From the NCBI RefSeq assembly GCF_001189915.1, contig NZ_LFLS01000008.1:1-64000 (forward strand): 64,000 nucleotides of DNA, given 5' to 3'. Numbering within the stretch: position 1 is the stretch's first letter; the number at the start of each line of letters is the position of its first letter. Under the pieces are notes generated by a model. The model saw nothing but the letters and a program-made list of their open reading frames with translations, was not told where the DNA came from and made no database searches. The position numbers and the translations under genes were made by a program. Positions 25,256 to 34,418 of the stretch are shown here, in pieces. This stretch comes from Herbaspirillum autotrophicum (GTDB lineage: Bacteria; Pseudomonadota; Gammaproteobacteria; Burkholderiales; Burkholderiaceae_D).

Positions 25256-26431
25256 ATGAGATTCAAAAAGACTGCATTGATGGCCATGTTCGCAGGCGTA
25301 AATTTTTTTTCCGCGCCGCTCGTACACGCTGAAGAAACCATCAAGATCGGATTGATTGCCGCGTTCTCCGGCCCGTTCGCCGACTACGGCAAACAGATGG
25401 AAGGCGGCATCAAGGCTTACATGGCGCAGCACGGCGACAGCGTCGCCGGCAAGAAGATTCAACTGATCGTCAAGGACACCACTGGCCCGTCACCGGAAAT
25501 CGCCAAGCGTCTGGCGCAAGAGTTGGTGGTGCGCGACAAGGTCGATTTCCTGGCCGGCTTCGGACTGACGCCGGAAGCATTGGCAGTGGCGCCGATTGCG
25601 GAACAAGCCAAGAAGCCGATGATCATCATGAATGCGGCGACGTCGGTGATCACCACCAAATCGAATTACATCGCGCGCTTCTCCATGACGCTGCCGCAGG
25701 TGTCGGGACCAATGGCGACCTGGGCGTTGAAAAATGGCATCAAGAAAGTGGTGACACTGGTGGCCGATTACGGTCCGGGCATCGATGCCGAAACAGCATT
25801 CAAGACCAACCTGATCGGCGGCGGCGGCCAGGTGATCGAATCGATCCGGGTGCCACTGCGCAATCCGGAGTTCGCACCGTACATCCAGCGCATCAAGGAT
25901 GCCAAACCGGAAGCAGTATTCATTTTCGTACCGGCCGGCGAACAAGGCATCGCCTTCATGAAGGGTTATCGTGAACGCGGCCTGGCGGAAGCCGGCATCA
26001 AGGTAATTGCCACCGGCGACCTGACGGATGATCACGTGCTGCCAGCCATGGGCGACGCCACACTTGGCGTCATCACTACCTTCCATTATTCGGCTGCTCA
26101 CAACTCGCCGGAAAACAAAGCGTTCCTGAAGAGCTTCGCCGCTGCCAATCCCGGCGCCGGCCGTCCCAATTTCATGGCGGTGGCAGCTTACGATGGCATG
26201 GCGGCGATCTATGATGTCAGCCGCAAGCTCAACGGCAAGATCGATGGCGACAAGGCAATGGCGATTCTCAAGGGCATGAAGATGACCAGCCCGCGCGGCC
26301 CGATCACGATCGATCCGCAAACACGCGACATCGTGCAAACCGTGTACGTGCGCAAAGTGGAAAAGGTCGGCAATGAGGTCTACAACATCGAGTTCGATAA
26401 ATTCACCGATGTCAAAGACACCGGTAAATAA
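25256..26431 (+). CDS. LivJ-type periplasmic substrate-binding protein (pca-linked)
   Basis: This 391-residue Peripla_BP_6 protein has a signal peptide (MRFKKTALMAMFAGVNFFSA, cut near VHA-EE) and a mature start TIKIGLIAAFSGPFADYG. It is most like the paralog at 7053, sharing AGFGLTP, NAATS, DYGPGIDAE and HYSAAH blocks. GAGGGAG precedes the start. A PcaR-like operator lies upstream and a terminator downstream, so it is a single-gene unit. It probably binds protocatechuate, 4-hydroxybenzoate or a related acid and uses the livHMGF permease. Confidence 0.85.
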   Translation: MRFKKTALMAMFAGVNFFSAPLVHAEETIKIGLIAAFSGPFADYGKQMEGGIKAYMAQHGDSVAGKKIQLIVKDTTGPSPEIAKRLAQELVVRDKVDFLAGFGLTPEALAVAPIAEQAKKPMIIMNAATSVITTKSNYIARFSMTLPQVSGPMATWALKNGIKKVVTLVADYGPGIDAETAFKTNLIGGGGQVIESIRVPLRNPEFAPYIQRIKDAKPEAVFIFVPAGEQGIAFMKGYRERGLAEAGIKVIATGDLTDDHVLPAMGDATLGVITTFHYSAAHNSPENKAFLKSFAAANPGAGRPNFMAVAAYDGMAAIYDVSRKLNGKIDGDKAMAILKGMKMTSPRGPITIDPQTRDIVQTVYVRKVEKVGNEVYNIEFDKFTDVKDTGK

Positions 26432-26461
26432 ACGCTGATACTGACGATCAGCTTGATCGCC

Positions 26462-26501
26462 AAAAAGCCCTGATGATGCGTTTGCACATCAGGGCTTTTT
26501 T
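26462..26501 (+). terminator. rho-independent terminator after the binding protein
   Basis: A 14-bp perfect stem (AAAAAGCCCTGATG at 26462-26475, complement at 26487-26500) is followed by a T run. It ends the 25256-26431 transcript. Confidence 0.88.
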
Positions 26502-26796
26502 CTGCGCCGGCAATTTTTCTGCATAGTGCCGGCGCGCCAATCTGCCTGTTCGCTTCACGACAGACGCATCGCGATGCGCCACGTGCGCCCCGCATTGCAA
26601 CATCGTTTTCAAGTCTGCTCAGTCATTTTTTGCGCCAGCACCATCGGTTCGATAACCGCACTCTTTTACGTATATGAACACATGCAATGTCGTTTTTCAG
26701 CTTGCATTTGCGGCTCACAAACTTATACTGAATAACAGTTATAAGTTATAAGCAATCACGTCCGCATCGGATGCCTTTACCAATATCGAACCGACC
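26502..26796. other. promoter region of the hydroxycinnamate operon
   Basis: About 295 bases without a gene. The end nearest the operon is AT-rich and contains an imperfect inverted repeat (26721-26746), a candidate MarR operator. Confidence 0.5.
26721..26746. promoter_or_regulatory. inverted repeat, possible MarR operator of the hydroxycinnamate operon
   Basis: ACTTATACTG (26721-26730) and CAGTTATAAGT (26736-26746) are inverted copies with one extra base. The element lies 51 bp before the first gene. The operon's own MarR gene is at its far end (39378), so it may act here. Confidence 0.4.
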
Positions 26797-27588
26797 ATGA
26801 CCACCCACACCGAAACCACGCCACTCCTGACCATCGAATTCAACGGCGCCATTGCCGTGGTCGGCATCAACCGCGCCGCCAAGCGCAATGCATTGAATGA
26901 TCCGCTGGTGCATGCGTTGCGCCATTGCTTCGAAACCTTGCCGGCAGAAATCAAGGCCGTGGTATTGCACGGCAATGGCGGCCACTTCTGCGCCGGTCTC
27001 GACCTCAGCGAAATGCGCGAGCGTGATACCAGCGAAGGCATGTATCACTCGCGCATGTGGCATCACGCATTCGAACGCGTGCAGTTCGGCCGGGTGCCGG
27101 TGGTGGCGTTGCTGCATGGTGCGGTCATCGGCGGCGGGCTGGAACTGGCGTCAGCCGCACATATCCGGGTTGCGGAGAGCTCGGCGTTCTATGGTTTGCC
27201 GGAAGGACAGCGCGGACTGTTTGTCGGCGGCGGCGGTTCGGTGCGCATCTCGCGCCTGATCGGGGTGGCGGCAATGACCGACATGATGTTGACCGGCCGC
27301 GTGCTGTCGGCGCAAGAAGGACATGCCGCCGGCATCACCCAGTATCTGGTGGAAGATGGCGCCGGCATGGCGAAGGCGATGGAGTTGGCGCAACGTATCG
27401 CCAACAATGCGCCGATGACCAACTACGGCGTGATGCATGTATTACCGCGCATTGCCGATCAGTCGATTCAGGACGGCATGGTAACCGAATCGCTGATGGC
27501 CGCGGTAGCTGGCAGCGATCCCGATACCAAAGGTCGGCTGGCAGAATTTCTGGATCAGAAAAAACACAAGGTGCAACGCAACGTTTGA
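26797..27588 (+). CDS. enoyl-CoA hydratase (crotonase family), hydroxycinnamoyl-CoA type
   Basis: This 263-residue crotonase adds water to the double bond of an enoyl-CoA. The oxyanion-hole segment HFCAGLDL is present, and the two catalytic glutamates fall at E116 (GGGLELA) and E136 (GLPEGQRG), 20 residues apart as in mammalian enoyl-CoA hydratase. Context makes feruloyl- or coumaroyl-CoA the likely substrate. Some hydroxycinnamoyl-CoA hydratases also cleave to the aldehyde, but thiolase and dehydrogenase genes downstream favour the beta-oxidative route. It is the first gene of the operon. Confidence 0.85.
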   Translation: MTTHTETTPLLTIEFNGAIAVVGINRAAKRNALNDPLVHALRHCFETLPAEIKAVVLHGNGGHFCAGLDLSEMRERDTSEGMYHSRMWHHAFERVQFGRVPVVALLHGAVIGGGLELASAAHIRVAESSAFYGLPEGQRGLFVGGGGSVRISRLIGVAAMTDMMLTGRVLSAQEGHAAGITQYLVEDGAGMAKAMELAQRIANNAPMTNYGVMHVLPRIADQSIQDGMVTESLMAAVAGSDPDTKGRLAEFLDQKKHKVQRNV

Positions 27589-27662
27589 ATGCATTGCTGA
27601 TATTCCGGCAATACCGCGCAGCATCCGGCAACACCCACATAAATAAAAAACACGAGACAGGC

Positions 27663-29513
27663 ATGAACACAATTCCACGCTATCGCAGCGTCAGGTTCGG
27701 CATCAGTGGTGTCGAAGTCAGCAGCACTGCCAGCGGCACTTCCATTGTCAAGACCATACAGCCGCTGGAAAGCTATCCGCTGCGGCTGACCGACCGGCTC
27801 ACGCATTGGGCGGCGCAGACACCGGACCGCAGCTTCATCGCCAAACGCGATGCGCACGGTGTCTGGCGTCACATCAGCTATGCCGAAGCCTTGAATATCG
27901 CGCGCCACATTGGTCAAGGCTTGCTGGATCGCGGCCTGTCAGCCGAACGGCCCTTGCTGATCCTGTCGGAAAACGATCTGGAACACGCGATGCTGGCGCT
28001 GGCCTGTCAATATGTCGGCGTGCCTTATGCGCCGGTATCGTCGGCCTACTCGCTGTTGTCCAAGGATTATGCCAAGCTGCAACACGCCATCATACTGCTG
28101 ACGCCGGGCCTGATCTTTGCCGCCGATGGCGAAAAATTTGCCGCCGCCGTCAATGCCACTGCCGGCAGCGACATCGAATTTCTGGTCACCGACAACCCGC
28201 CGTCGGGCCGTGCCGCGACACGATATGCCGATCTCGCGGCAACGCCCGTCACCGCGCAGGTCGATCAGGCGCATGCGGCGACCAATCCTGAAACCATCGT
28301 CAAATTCCTGTTCACCTCCGGCTCCACCAAAATGCCGAAGGCGGTGATCAATACTCAACGCATGATTTGCAGCAATCTGCAAATGATCAGGCAAACCTTT
28401 CCGTTCCTCGCGGAAGAGCCGCCGGTCCTGATCGACTGGCTGCCCTGGAATCACACATTCGGCAGCAATCACAATGTCGGCATCGTGCTGTTCAACGGTG
28501 GCACCATGTATATCGATGAGGGCAAGCCGACACCGCAGGGCATGGCCGTCACGCTCGCCAATCTGCGCGAAATCGCACCGACCATTTACTTCAACGTACC
28601 GATTGGCTGGGAAGGTATCGCCCATGCATTGGAGCAAGATGAAGCCTTGCGCAAGAAGTTCTACAGCCGCCTGAAAATGCAGTTCTATGCCGGTGCCGCG
28701 CTGGCGCAACCGGTGTGGGACAAACTGCACGCAACCGCAGAAGCCGAGTGCGGCGAACGCATCGTCATGTCATGCGGACTGGGCATGACCGAAACCGCAC
28801 CATCAGCCTTGTTCGTGGTGCAGGAACAAGTGCATGCCGGGCAGATCGGCATCCCCACGCCGGGCATGGAAATCAAGCTGGTGCCGAATGGCGACAAACA
28901 GGAAATCCGTTACCGCGGCCCCAACGTCACCCCCGGTTACTGGCGCGCACCGGAACAAACCAGTGAGGCATTCGACGACGAAGGTTTCTTTTGTTCCGGC
29001 GATGCCGTCAAGTGGCTCAATCCCGACAATCACCATCTCGGCTTCATGTTCGATGGCCGGGTTGCAGAAGACTTCAAACTGTACACCGGCACCTGGGTCA
29101 GCGTCGGTCCCTTGCGGGCACGCATCGCCCATGAAGGCGCACCGTATTTGCAAGACGCCGTGGTGACCGGCCAGGATCGCCAGGAAGTCGGCATTCTGAT
29201 CGTGCCGAATCTGGTGCAATGCCGCCAGTTGGCCAATCTGCCGGCGAGTGCCACATCGCAAGAAATCACTGCGGCGCCGGCAGTACGCGACTTCTTTGCC
29301 GGCATGCTGCAGCGACTGGCGGCGCAAGCCACCGGCAGCGCCAGCCGCATTACGCGGGCGCTGATCTTGCCGACCCCGCCCTCGTTCGACCAGGGAGAAA
29401 TTACCGATAAGGGTTCGATCAATCAGCGCGCAGTACTGACCCGGCGCGCGACGCTGGTCACCGCCTTGTACGACGACCACCATCCCGACATCATCAAACC
29501 GGCAGGAGCGTAA
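27663..29513 (+). CDS. feruloyl-CoA synthetase-like AMP-forming CoA ligase
   Basis: This 616-residue AMP-binding enzyme activates an aromatic acid to its CoA thioester through an acyl-adenylate. The P-loop is FTSGSTKMPKAV, the family signature WLPWNHTFGSN follows, and the catalytic lysine lies in EITDKGSINQR near the C-terminus. The opening YRSVRFGISGVEV and the PLESYPLRLTDRL segment are typical of feruloyl-CoA synthases. Start at 27663 (ATG after GAGACAGGC). A CoA-ligase role in hydroxycinnamate use is well supported; ferulate over coumarate or caffeate is not decided. Confidence 0.85.
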   Translation: MNTIPRYRSVRFGISGVEVSSTASGTSIVKTIQPLESYPLRLTDRLTHWAAQTPDRSFIAKRDAHGVWRHISYAEALNIARHIGQGLLDRGLSAERPLLILSENDLEHAMLALACQYVGVPYAPVSSAYSLLSKDYAKLQHAIILLTPGLIFAADGEKFAAAVNATAGSDIEFLVTDNPPSGRAATRYADLAATPVTAQVDQAHAATNPETIVKFLFTSGSTKMPKAVINTQRMICSNLQMIRQTFPFLAEEPPVLIDWLPWNHTFGSNHNVGIVLFNGGTMYIDEGKPTPQGMAVTLANLREIAPTIYFNVPIGWEGIAHALEQDEALRKKFYSRLKMQFYAGAALAQPVWDKLHATAEAECGERIVMSCGLGMTETAPSALFVVQEQVHAGQIGIPTPGMEIKLVPNGDKQEIRYRGPNVTPGYWRAPEQTSEAFDDEGFFCSGDAVKWLNPDNHHLGFMFDGRVAEDFKLYTGTWVSVGPLRARIAHEGAPYLQDAVVTGQDRQEVGILIVPNLVQCRQLANLPASATSQEITAAPAVRDFFAGMLQRLAAQATGSASRITRALILPTPPSFDQGEITDKGSINQRAVLTRRATLVTALYDDHHPDIIKPAGA

Positions 29514-29521
29514 GCAATATC

Positions 29522-30775
29522 ATGGCAAACAAAGGATTCTATTCTGACTTCAGCGATGTCTGGATGATCGATGGCGTACGCACGCCGATGGTCGATTATT
29601 GCAGCGCCTTCAGTCTGTTGTCGCCGACCGACATGGGTATCAAGGTAGCGCGTGAAATTCTGCAGCGGACCAACGTGGCGGCCACCGACATCGGCTCCGT
29701 GATCGCCGGCAACATGGCGCCCGGCGATTGCTTTCAATACATGCTGCCGCGTCACATCGGCCTCTACGCCGGTATCCCGCAAGAAGTGCCGGCACTCATG
29801 GTGCAACGCATCTGCGGCACCGGCTTCGAACTGTTCCGGCAAGCCGGCGACCAGATCGAACGGGGCTATACCGATACTGCACTGGTGGTCGGCAGTGAAT
29901 CGATGACGCGCAATCCGATTGTGTCGTTTGCCCATCGCAACGGATTCAAGCTCGGTGCCCCGGTCGATTTCAAGGACTATATGTGGGAAGCGCTGATCGA
30001 TCCGGCACCGGGCATCACCATGCCGCAAACCGCCGAAAATCTGGCGCGAAAATACGGCATCAGCCGGCGCGAAGTAGATGAATATGCCGCGCTGTCATTC
30101 GAGCGCGCGGTACAGGCGCAGCAACAAGGTTTCCATGCCGGTGAAATCGTGCCGGTCACCAATGAGAGCTTCACCCTCGATGGCTACAGCACGCGGCATA
30201 TCAAGTTGCAAGGCAAAGTCACCGACATTGCACAAGATACCCATCCGCGCCCATCACCGGTAGAAGTGCTCGGCAAGTTGCGCGCGCTCTATCCTGATGG
30301 CGTGCAAACCGGCGGCAACAGCTCGGCGCTGGTGGATGCCGCGGCGGCAGCGATTGTCACTTCCGGCGCCTACGCGCGCCGGCAAGGACATCAGCCATTG
30401 GCGCGCATCGTGGCTGCCGCCGTGGTCGGCGTCCCGCCGGAGATCATGGGTATCGGTCCGGCGCCGGCCATCCGTTTGCTGTTGCAACGCTTGGGCTTGT
30501 CGCTGGATGACATCGGCTGCTTTGAAATCAATGAAGCGCAAGGTGCGCAAACCATTGCCGTCGAACGTGAACTCGGTCTTGATCGCAGCAAACTCAATGT
30601 CAACGGCGGCGCCATTGCACTGGGGCATCCGCTGGCGGCGACCGGGGTACGACTGACGATTACGCTGGCGCGTGAAATGCGCCGTCGCCAGGTGCGTTAC
30701 GGCATCGCCTCGGCCTGCATCGGCGGTGGCCAGGGCATTGCCCTGCTGCTCGAAAATCCGCTGCCGCCGGCCTGA
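29522..30775 (+). CDS. acetyl-CoA acetyltransferase family thiolase, beta-ketoacyl-CoA cleaving
   Basis: This 417-residue thiolase has the nucleophilic Cys at C98 (VQRICGTGFELF), the general-base His in [16 protein letters not shown] and the second Cys in SACIGGGQG. In this operon it should cleave the 3-oxo-3-arylpropionyl-CoA to acetyl-CoA and an aroyl-CoA such as vanilloyl-CoA. It starts 8 bp after the CoA-ligase stop. The N-terminal 10-12 residues extend past the usual start of the fold. Confidence 0.87.
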   Translation: MANKGFYSDFSDVWMIDGVRTPMVDYCSAFSLLSPTDMGIKVAREILQRTNVAATDIGSVIAGNMAPGDCFQYMLPRHIGLYAGIPQEVPALMVQRICGTGFELFRQAGDQIERGYTDTALVVGSESMTRNPIVSFAHRNGFKLGAPVDFKDYMWEALIDPAPGITMPQTAENLARKYGISRREVDEYAALSFERAVQAQQQGFHAGEIVPVTNESFTLDGYSTRHIKLQGKVTDIAQDTHPRPSPVEVLGKLRALYPDGVQTGGNSSALVDAAAAAIVTSGAYARRQGHQPLARIVAAAVVGVPPEIMGIGPAPAIRLLLQRLGLSLDDIGCFEINEAQGAQTIAVERELGLDRSKLNVNGGAIALGHPLAATGVRLTITLAREMRRRQVRYGIASACIGGGQGIALLLENPLPPA

Positions 30776-30827
30776 GCCGGCACTGTTTGCCACACCCTCA
30801 CATCATCTGAACCGAAGAGACAAGCTC

Positions 30828-31592
30828 ATGCAATTACAAGAACAAGCAGCACTGGTGACCGGCGGCGCTTCCGGCCTCGGCGCCGAAGTGGTGCGCCAGT
30901 TGGCGCGGGCCGGCGCCCGCGTCACGATTCTCGATATCAACCTGGAGCTCGCACAAACTCTGGCCAACGAAGTTGGCGCCCATGCCGTGGCCTGCGACAT
31001 CACCAGCAGCGACAGCGTGCAGCAGGCATTGCGATCGGCCAGCGAGGCGCATGGCCCGGCCCGCATTCTGATCAACTGTGCCGGCATCGGCGGCGCCAGG
31101 CGGCTGGTCGGCAAGGATGGGCAAGCGATGCCGCTGGACGATTTCAGCCGCGTCATCAATGTCAATCTGATCGGTACCTTCAACATGATCCGCCTGACTG
31201 CGACCGGCATGATCGCGCAAGAAGCCATGGCCGACGGCGAACGCGGCGTGATCATCAATACCGCCTCGGTGGCCGCTTATGACGGTCAGATCGGACAAGC
31301 CGCCTATGCCGCCTCGAAAGGTGGATTGACTTCACTGACCTTGCCGCTGGCGCGCGACCTGGCCCAGTTTGGCGTGCGCGTGATGACCATCGCACCCGGC
31401 TTGTTCCTGACGCCGCTGCTGTATCAGTTGCCGGAAGAAGTACAACAATCGCTGGCAGCATCGATTCCGTTTCCGAAGCGTCTCGGCAAGGCCGAAGAAT
31501 TCGCGCAACTGGCACTGCACATCGTCGGCAACCTGTCGCTCAACGGCGAAGTGATTCGTCTTGACGGTGCGCTGCGTTTGCCGCCGCGCTGA
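30828..31592 (+). CDS. short-chain 3-hydroxyacyl-CoA dehydrogenase
   Basis: This 254-residue classical SDR has the cofactor motif TGGASGLG (residues 11-18), an Asp after strand 2 (D37 in LDIN, favouring NAD+), NCAG at 83-86 and the catalytic S147-Y160-K164. The layout resembles type II 3-hydroxyacyl-CoA dehydrogenase (HSD17B10). In this operon it would oxidise the 3-hydroxy-3-arylpropionyl-CoA made by the hydratase. GAAGAGA precedes the start. Confidence 0.87.
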   Translation: MQLQEQAALVTGGASGLGAEVVRQLARAGARVTILDINLELAQTLANEVGAHAVACDITSSDSVQQALRSASEAHGPARILINCAGIGGARRLVGKDGQAMPLDDFSRVINVNLIGTFNMIRLTATGMIAQEAMADGERGVIINTASVAAYDGQIGQAAYAASKGGLTSLTLPLARDLAQFGVRVMTIAPGLFLTPLLYQLPEEVQQSLAASIPFPKRLGKAEEFAQLALHIVGNLSLNGEVIRLDGALRLPPR

Positions 31593-31637
31593 AACAACAC
31601 ACCAAGCCTTCTCACCCATTTCTTACTGATCAGATTT

Positions 31638-32057
31638 ATGGCCCGCGAACAAATCCACCGCATCAATGTTGAATTCGGCGACTGCGATCCTGCCGGCATC
31701 GTGTTCTTCCCGAATTTTTTCCGCTGGTACGACGCTTCATCGCGTCACTTCTTCCACGATTGCGGTGTACCGGCCTGGCGCGACACCGAAAAATCACACG
31801 GCATCATCGGCACCCCGGTGGTCGATATCAGTTCCCGTTTCATTCGTCCGGCAACCTACGGCGACGTGGTGGATGTACATACCTCGGTGATTGAATGGAA
31901 CGAAAAAAGTTTCGTCATGCTGCATCAACTCAAGCGCAACGGTGAACTGTTGGCCGAGGGACGTGATACCCGCGTGTTCGCGATTCGTCATCCCGATGAT
32001 CCGAATCGCATCAAGGCGATTCCGATTCCGGACGACATCAAACAACTGTGCAGCTGA
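31638..32057 (+). CDS. aroyl-CoA thioesterase (4-hydroxybenzoyl-CoA thioesterase family)
   Basis: This 139-residue hotdog-fold thioesterase has the family motif VEFGDCDPAGIVFFPNFFRWYD with the catalytic aspartate at D17, the same position as in the Pseudomonas 4-hydroxybenzoyl-CoA thioesterase. It probably releases the free benzoate (for example vanillate) from the aroyl-CoA made by the thiolase, recycling CoA. Length is as expected for this family. Confidence 0.87.
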   Translation: MAREQIHRINVEFGDCDPAGIVFFPNFFRWYDASSRHFFHDCGVPAWRDTEKSHGIIGTPVVDISSRFIRPATYGDVVDVHTSVIEWNEKSFVMLHQLKRNGELLAEGRDTRVFAIRHPDDPNRIKAIPIPDDIKQLCS

Positions 32058-32140
32058 CCTCGCAGGTTGGCAGCACACAGACAAGCACGGACAAGTAATC
32101 CCCGCATTTTTACAAAGCTGTTCATAACAAGGAGATGGAG

Positions 32141-33283
32141 ATGAAAAAAATATTCAAGGCCAGTTTGCTGGCATCCGCACTGGCGCTGGCGAGCAACGTC
32201 GCCCATGCCGATATCAATATCGGCGTGATTCTGTCGCTGACCGGTCCCGGCTCCGGTCTGGGCATTCCCGCCAAGAATGGCTTTGCCTTGTGGCCCGAGA
32301 GCATCGGCGGCGAGAAGATCAAACTGACCATTCTTGACGATGCCACCGACCCCACCATGGCCAGCAAGAATGCACGCCGTCTGGTCACGGAAGACAAGGT
32401 CGACCTGCTGATCGGTTCGGCCTCGGTGCCGGCCACGCTGACCATCGTCGATGTCGCCGCCGAAAGCCAGACCGTGCAACTGGCGGTGGCACCGGTGGAA
32501 CTGCCGGAAGGCAAAGACACCTGGACCTTCCGTCTGCCGCAATCGACCGCGGTGATGGCCGGCGGTGTGGTCGACCACATGAAAAAAAATGGCGTCAAAA
32601 CCTTTGCATTTCTTGGCTACTCCGATTCTTACGGCGAAAACTGGCTAAAAGAAACCGCACGTCTGGCCAAGCAGGCCGGCATCACCATGACCGTGGCGGA
32701 ACGTTTTGGTCGCGCCGACACCAGCGTCACGGCGCAAGCCTTGCGCGTGGTCAGTTCCAATCCGGATGCGATTCTGGTGGTGGCTTCTGGCAGTGGCGCC
32801 GCAATGCCGCACAAGACCCTGATCGAGCGTGGCTACAAGGGCAAGATTTATCAAACCCACAGCGCCGCGTCACGCGATCTGATCCGTCTCGGCGGCAAGG
32901 ATGTCGAGGGTTCCTTCGTTGTTTCCGGACCGGCAGTAGTGCCGGAAGCACTGGCCGACAGCAATCCGTCGAAAAAACTGGCGGCCGATTTTGTGCAACG
33001 CTATGAAAAACAATATGGCGCCGGCACCCGCAATCTGTTTGCAGCACATATCTACGATGCCCAACTGATCCTGCAACGCGTGATCCCGGAAGCTCTCAAG
33101 AAAGCCAAGCCCGGCACGCCGGCATTCCGCGCGGCACTCAAGGATGCACTGGAAAATTCCGGCAGCATTCCGATCTCGCAAGGAGTGATGCACTACACCG
33201 CCAAGGATCACTTCGGTCTGGGCGATGATGCCCGCATCATGCTGACCATCCAGAACGGCAACTGGAAAGCCGCTGCGCCGTAA
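32141..33283 (+). CDS. CouP-like periplasmic substrate-binding protein
   Basis: This 380-residue Peripla_BP_6 protein has a signal peptide (MKKIFKASLLASALALASNVAHA) and a mature start DINIGVILSLTGPGSGLG. It belongs to a different subgroup from the three binding proteins upstream (7053, 12415, 25256) and is more like CouP of Rhodopseudomonas, which binds p-coumarate and ferulate. I choose the ATG at 32141 because AAGGAG is then 6 bp away; an in-frame ATG at 32135 would directly abut it. It leads the transporter block of the operon. Confidence 0.87.
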   Translation: MKKIFKASLLASALALASNVAHADINIGVILSLTGPGSGLGIPAKNGFALWPESIGGEKIKLTILDDATDPTMASKNARRLVTEDKVDLLIGSASVPATLTIVDVAAESQTVQLAVAPVELPEGKDTWTFRLPQSTAVMAGGVVDHMKKNGVKTFAFLGYSDSYGENWLKETARLAKQAGITMTVAERFGRADTSVTAQALRVVSSNPDAILVVASGSGAAMPHKTLIERGYKGKIYQTHSAASRDLIRLGGKDVEGSFVVSGPAVVPEALADSNPSKKLAADFVQRYEKQYGAGTRNLFAAHIYDAQLILQRVIPEALKKAKPGTPAFRAALKDALENSGSIPISQGVMHYTAKDHFGLGDDARIMLTIQNGNWKAAAP

Positions 33284-33375
33284 TCCGTATCGCGCTCACG
33301 CGCGGTATTCGTGTCGCACCGTCCCGGCCCTGCCGGGGCGGGTTGTCTCGTCCCACTTTCACGACTGACGCCATC

Positions 33376-34413
33376 ATGGATTCCTCTATTGCCGCCATCT
33401 TGCTGCTCGATGGCGCCACCAACGGCATCATCTACGGACTCATCGCCATTGCGCTGGTTCTGGTATTTGCCGTCACCCGCATTCTCTTCATTCCCCAAGG
33501 CGAATTCGTCGCCTGGGGCGCATTGACGCTGGCCATGCTGCAACAGGGCCAGATTCCCGGACCGGTGTGGCTGCTGGCGTTGCTGGCGCTGTGCGCCACC
33601 GGTATGGAAGTGACGGCACTGGTGCGCAGCGGCCAGACTGCCGGCATCACCCGCGCCGTCATCAAAAATCTGCTGCTGCCGCTGCTGATCGTGGCCTTGC
33701 TGTGCTGGGCCGCGCCCAAACAATTTCCGTTGCCGGTACAAGTCGGGCTGACCTTGTTGCTGATCACGGCACTGGGGCCACTGATGTATCAGGTGATCTA
33801 TGAATCACTGGCCGATTCCAGCGTCTTGTTGTTGCTGATCGTCTCGGTCGGCGTGCATCTGGCAATGACCGGACTGGGCCTGATCTTCTTTGGCGCCGAA
33901 GGTTTCCGTACTCCGGCATTCTGGGACAGTCGCTGGAATCTGGCCTCGGTCACGCTGAGCGGACAGACGCTGGTCGTGATCCTGACTGCCCTGATTCTGT
34001 TGATCGCGCTGTGGCTGATTTCTGAACGCACGCTGTATGGCAAGGCCTTGCGCGCCACCGCCGTCAACCGTCTCGGCGCCCGATTGATGGGGATTTCGAC
34101 CACGCTGGCCGGCAAGCTGAGTTTTTCGGTGGCGGCCTTGATTGGTGGTTTGTCCGGCGTCCTCATCGGTCCGATCAGCACCATCTTTTACGACTCCGGA
34201 TTTCTGATCGGCCTCAAAGGTTTCGTCGCCGCTACCATCGGCGGCCTCGCCAGCTTCCCGCTGGCCGCTGCCGGCGCACTGTTCGTCGGTTTGCTGGAAT
34301 CATTCAGTTCGTTCTGGGCCAGTGACTACAAGGAAGTGATCGTGTTCCTGTCCTTGCTGCCGGTATTGCTGTGGCGGTCGTTTTCCGCTGTCCATGACGA
34401 AGACGAGGAATAA
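33376..34413 (+). CDS. livH: LivH-type ABC permease, enlarged
   Basis: This 345-residue permease is of the LivH type (NGIIYGLIAIALVLVFAVTRILFIPQGEF at the N-terminus) but about 55 residues longer than the usual 290. The extra length lies in residues 60-120, a polar loop plus hydrophobic segment between the first helices. It ends with an acidic tail DEDEE. Partner of the LivM-LivG fusion starting 5 bp downstream. The substrate is presumably the ligand of the CouP-like protein. Confidence 0.85.
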   Translation: MDSSIAAILLLDGATNGIIYGLIAIALVLVFAVTRILFIPQGEFVAWGALTLAMLQQGQIPGPVWLLALLALCATGMEVTALVRSGQTAGITRAVIKNLLLPLLIVALLCWAAPKQFPLPVQVGLTLLLITALGPLMYQVIYESLADSSVLLLLIVSVGVHLAMTGLGLIFFGAEGFRTPAFWDSRWNLASVTLSGQTLVVILTALILLIALWLISERTLYGKALRATAVNRLGARLMGISTTLAGKLSFSVAALIGGLSGVLIGPISTIFYDSGFLIGLKGFVAATIGGLASFPLAAAGALFVGLLESFSSFWASDYKEVIVFLSLLPVLLWRSFSAVHDEDEE

Positions 34414-34418
34414 GCATC

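Noticed and set aside
29522-30775. Whether the thiolase at 29522 is a second PcaF
   Set aside because: Its start, linker and active-site surroundings (QRICGTGFELF) differ from the PcaF at 19750, and it is inside the hydroxycinnamate operon.
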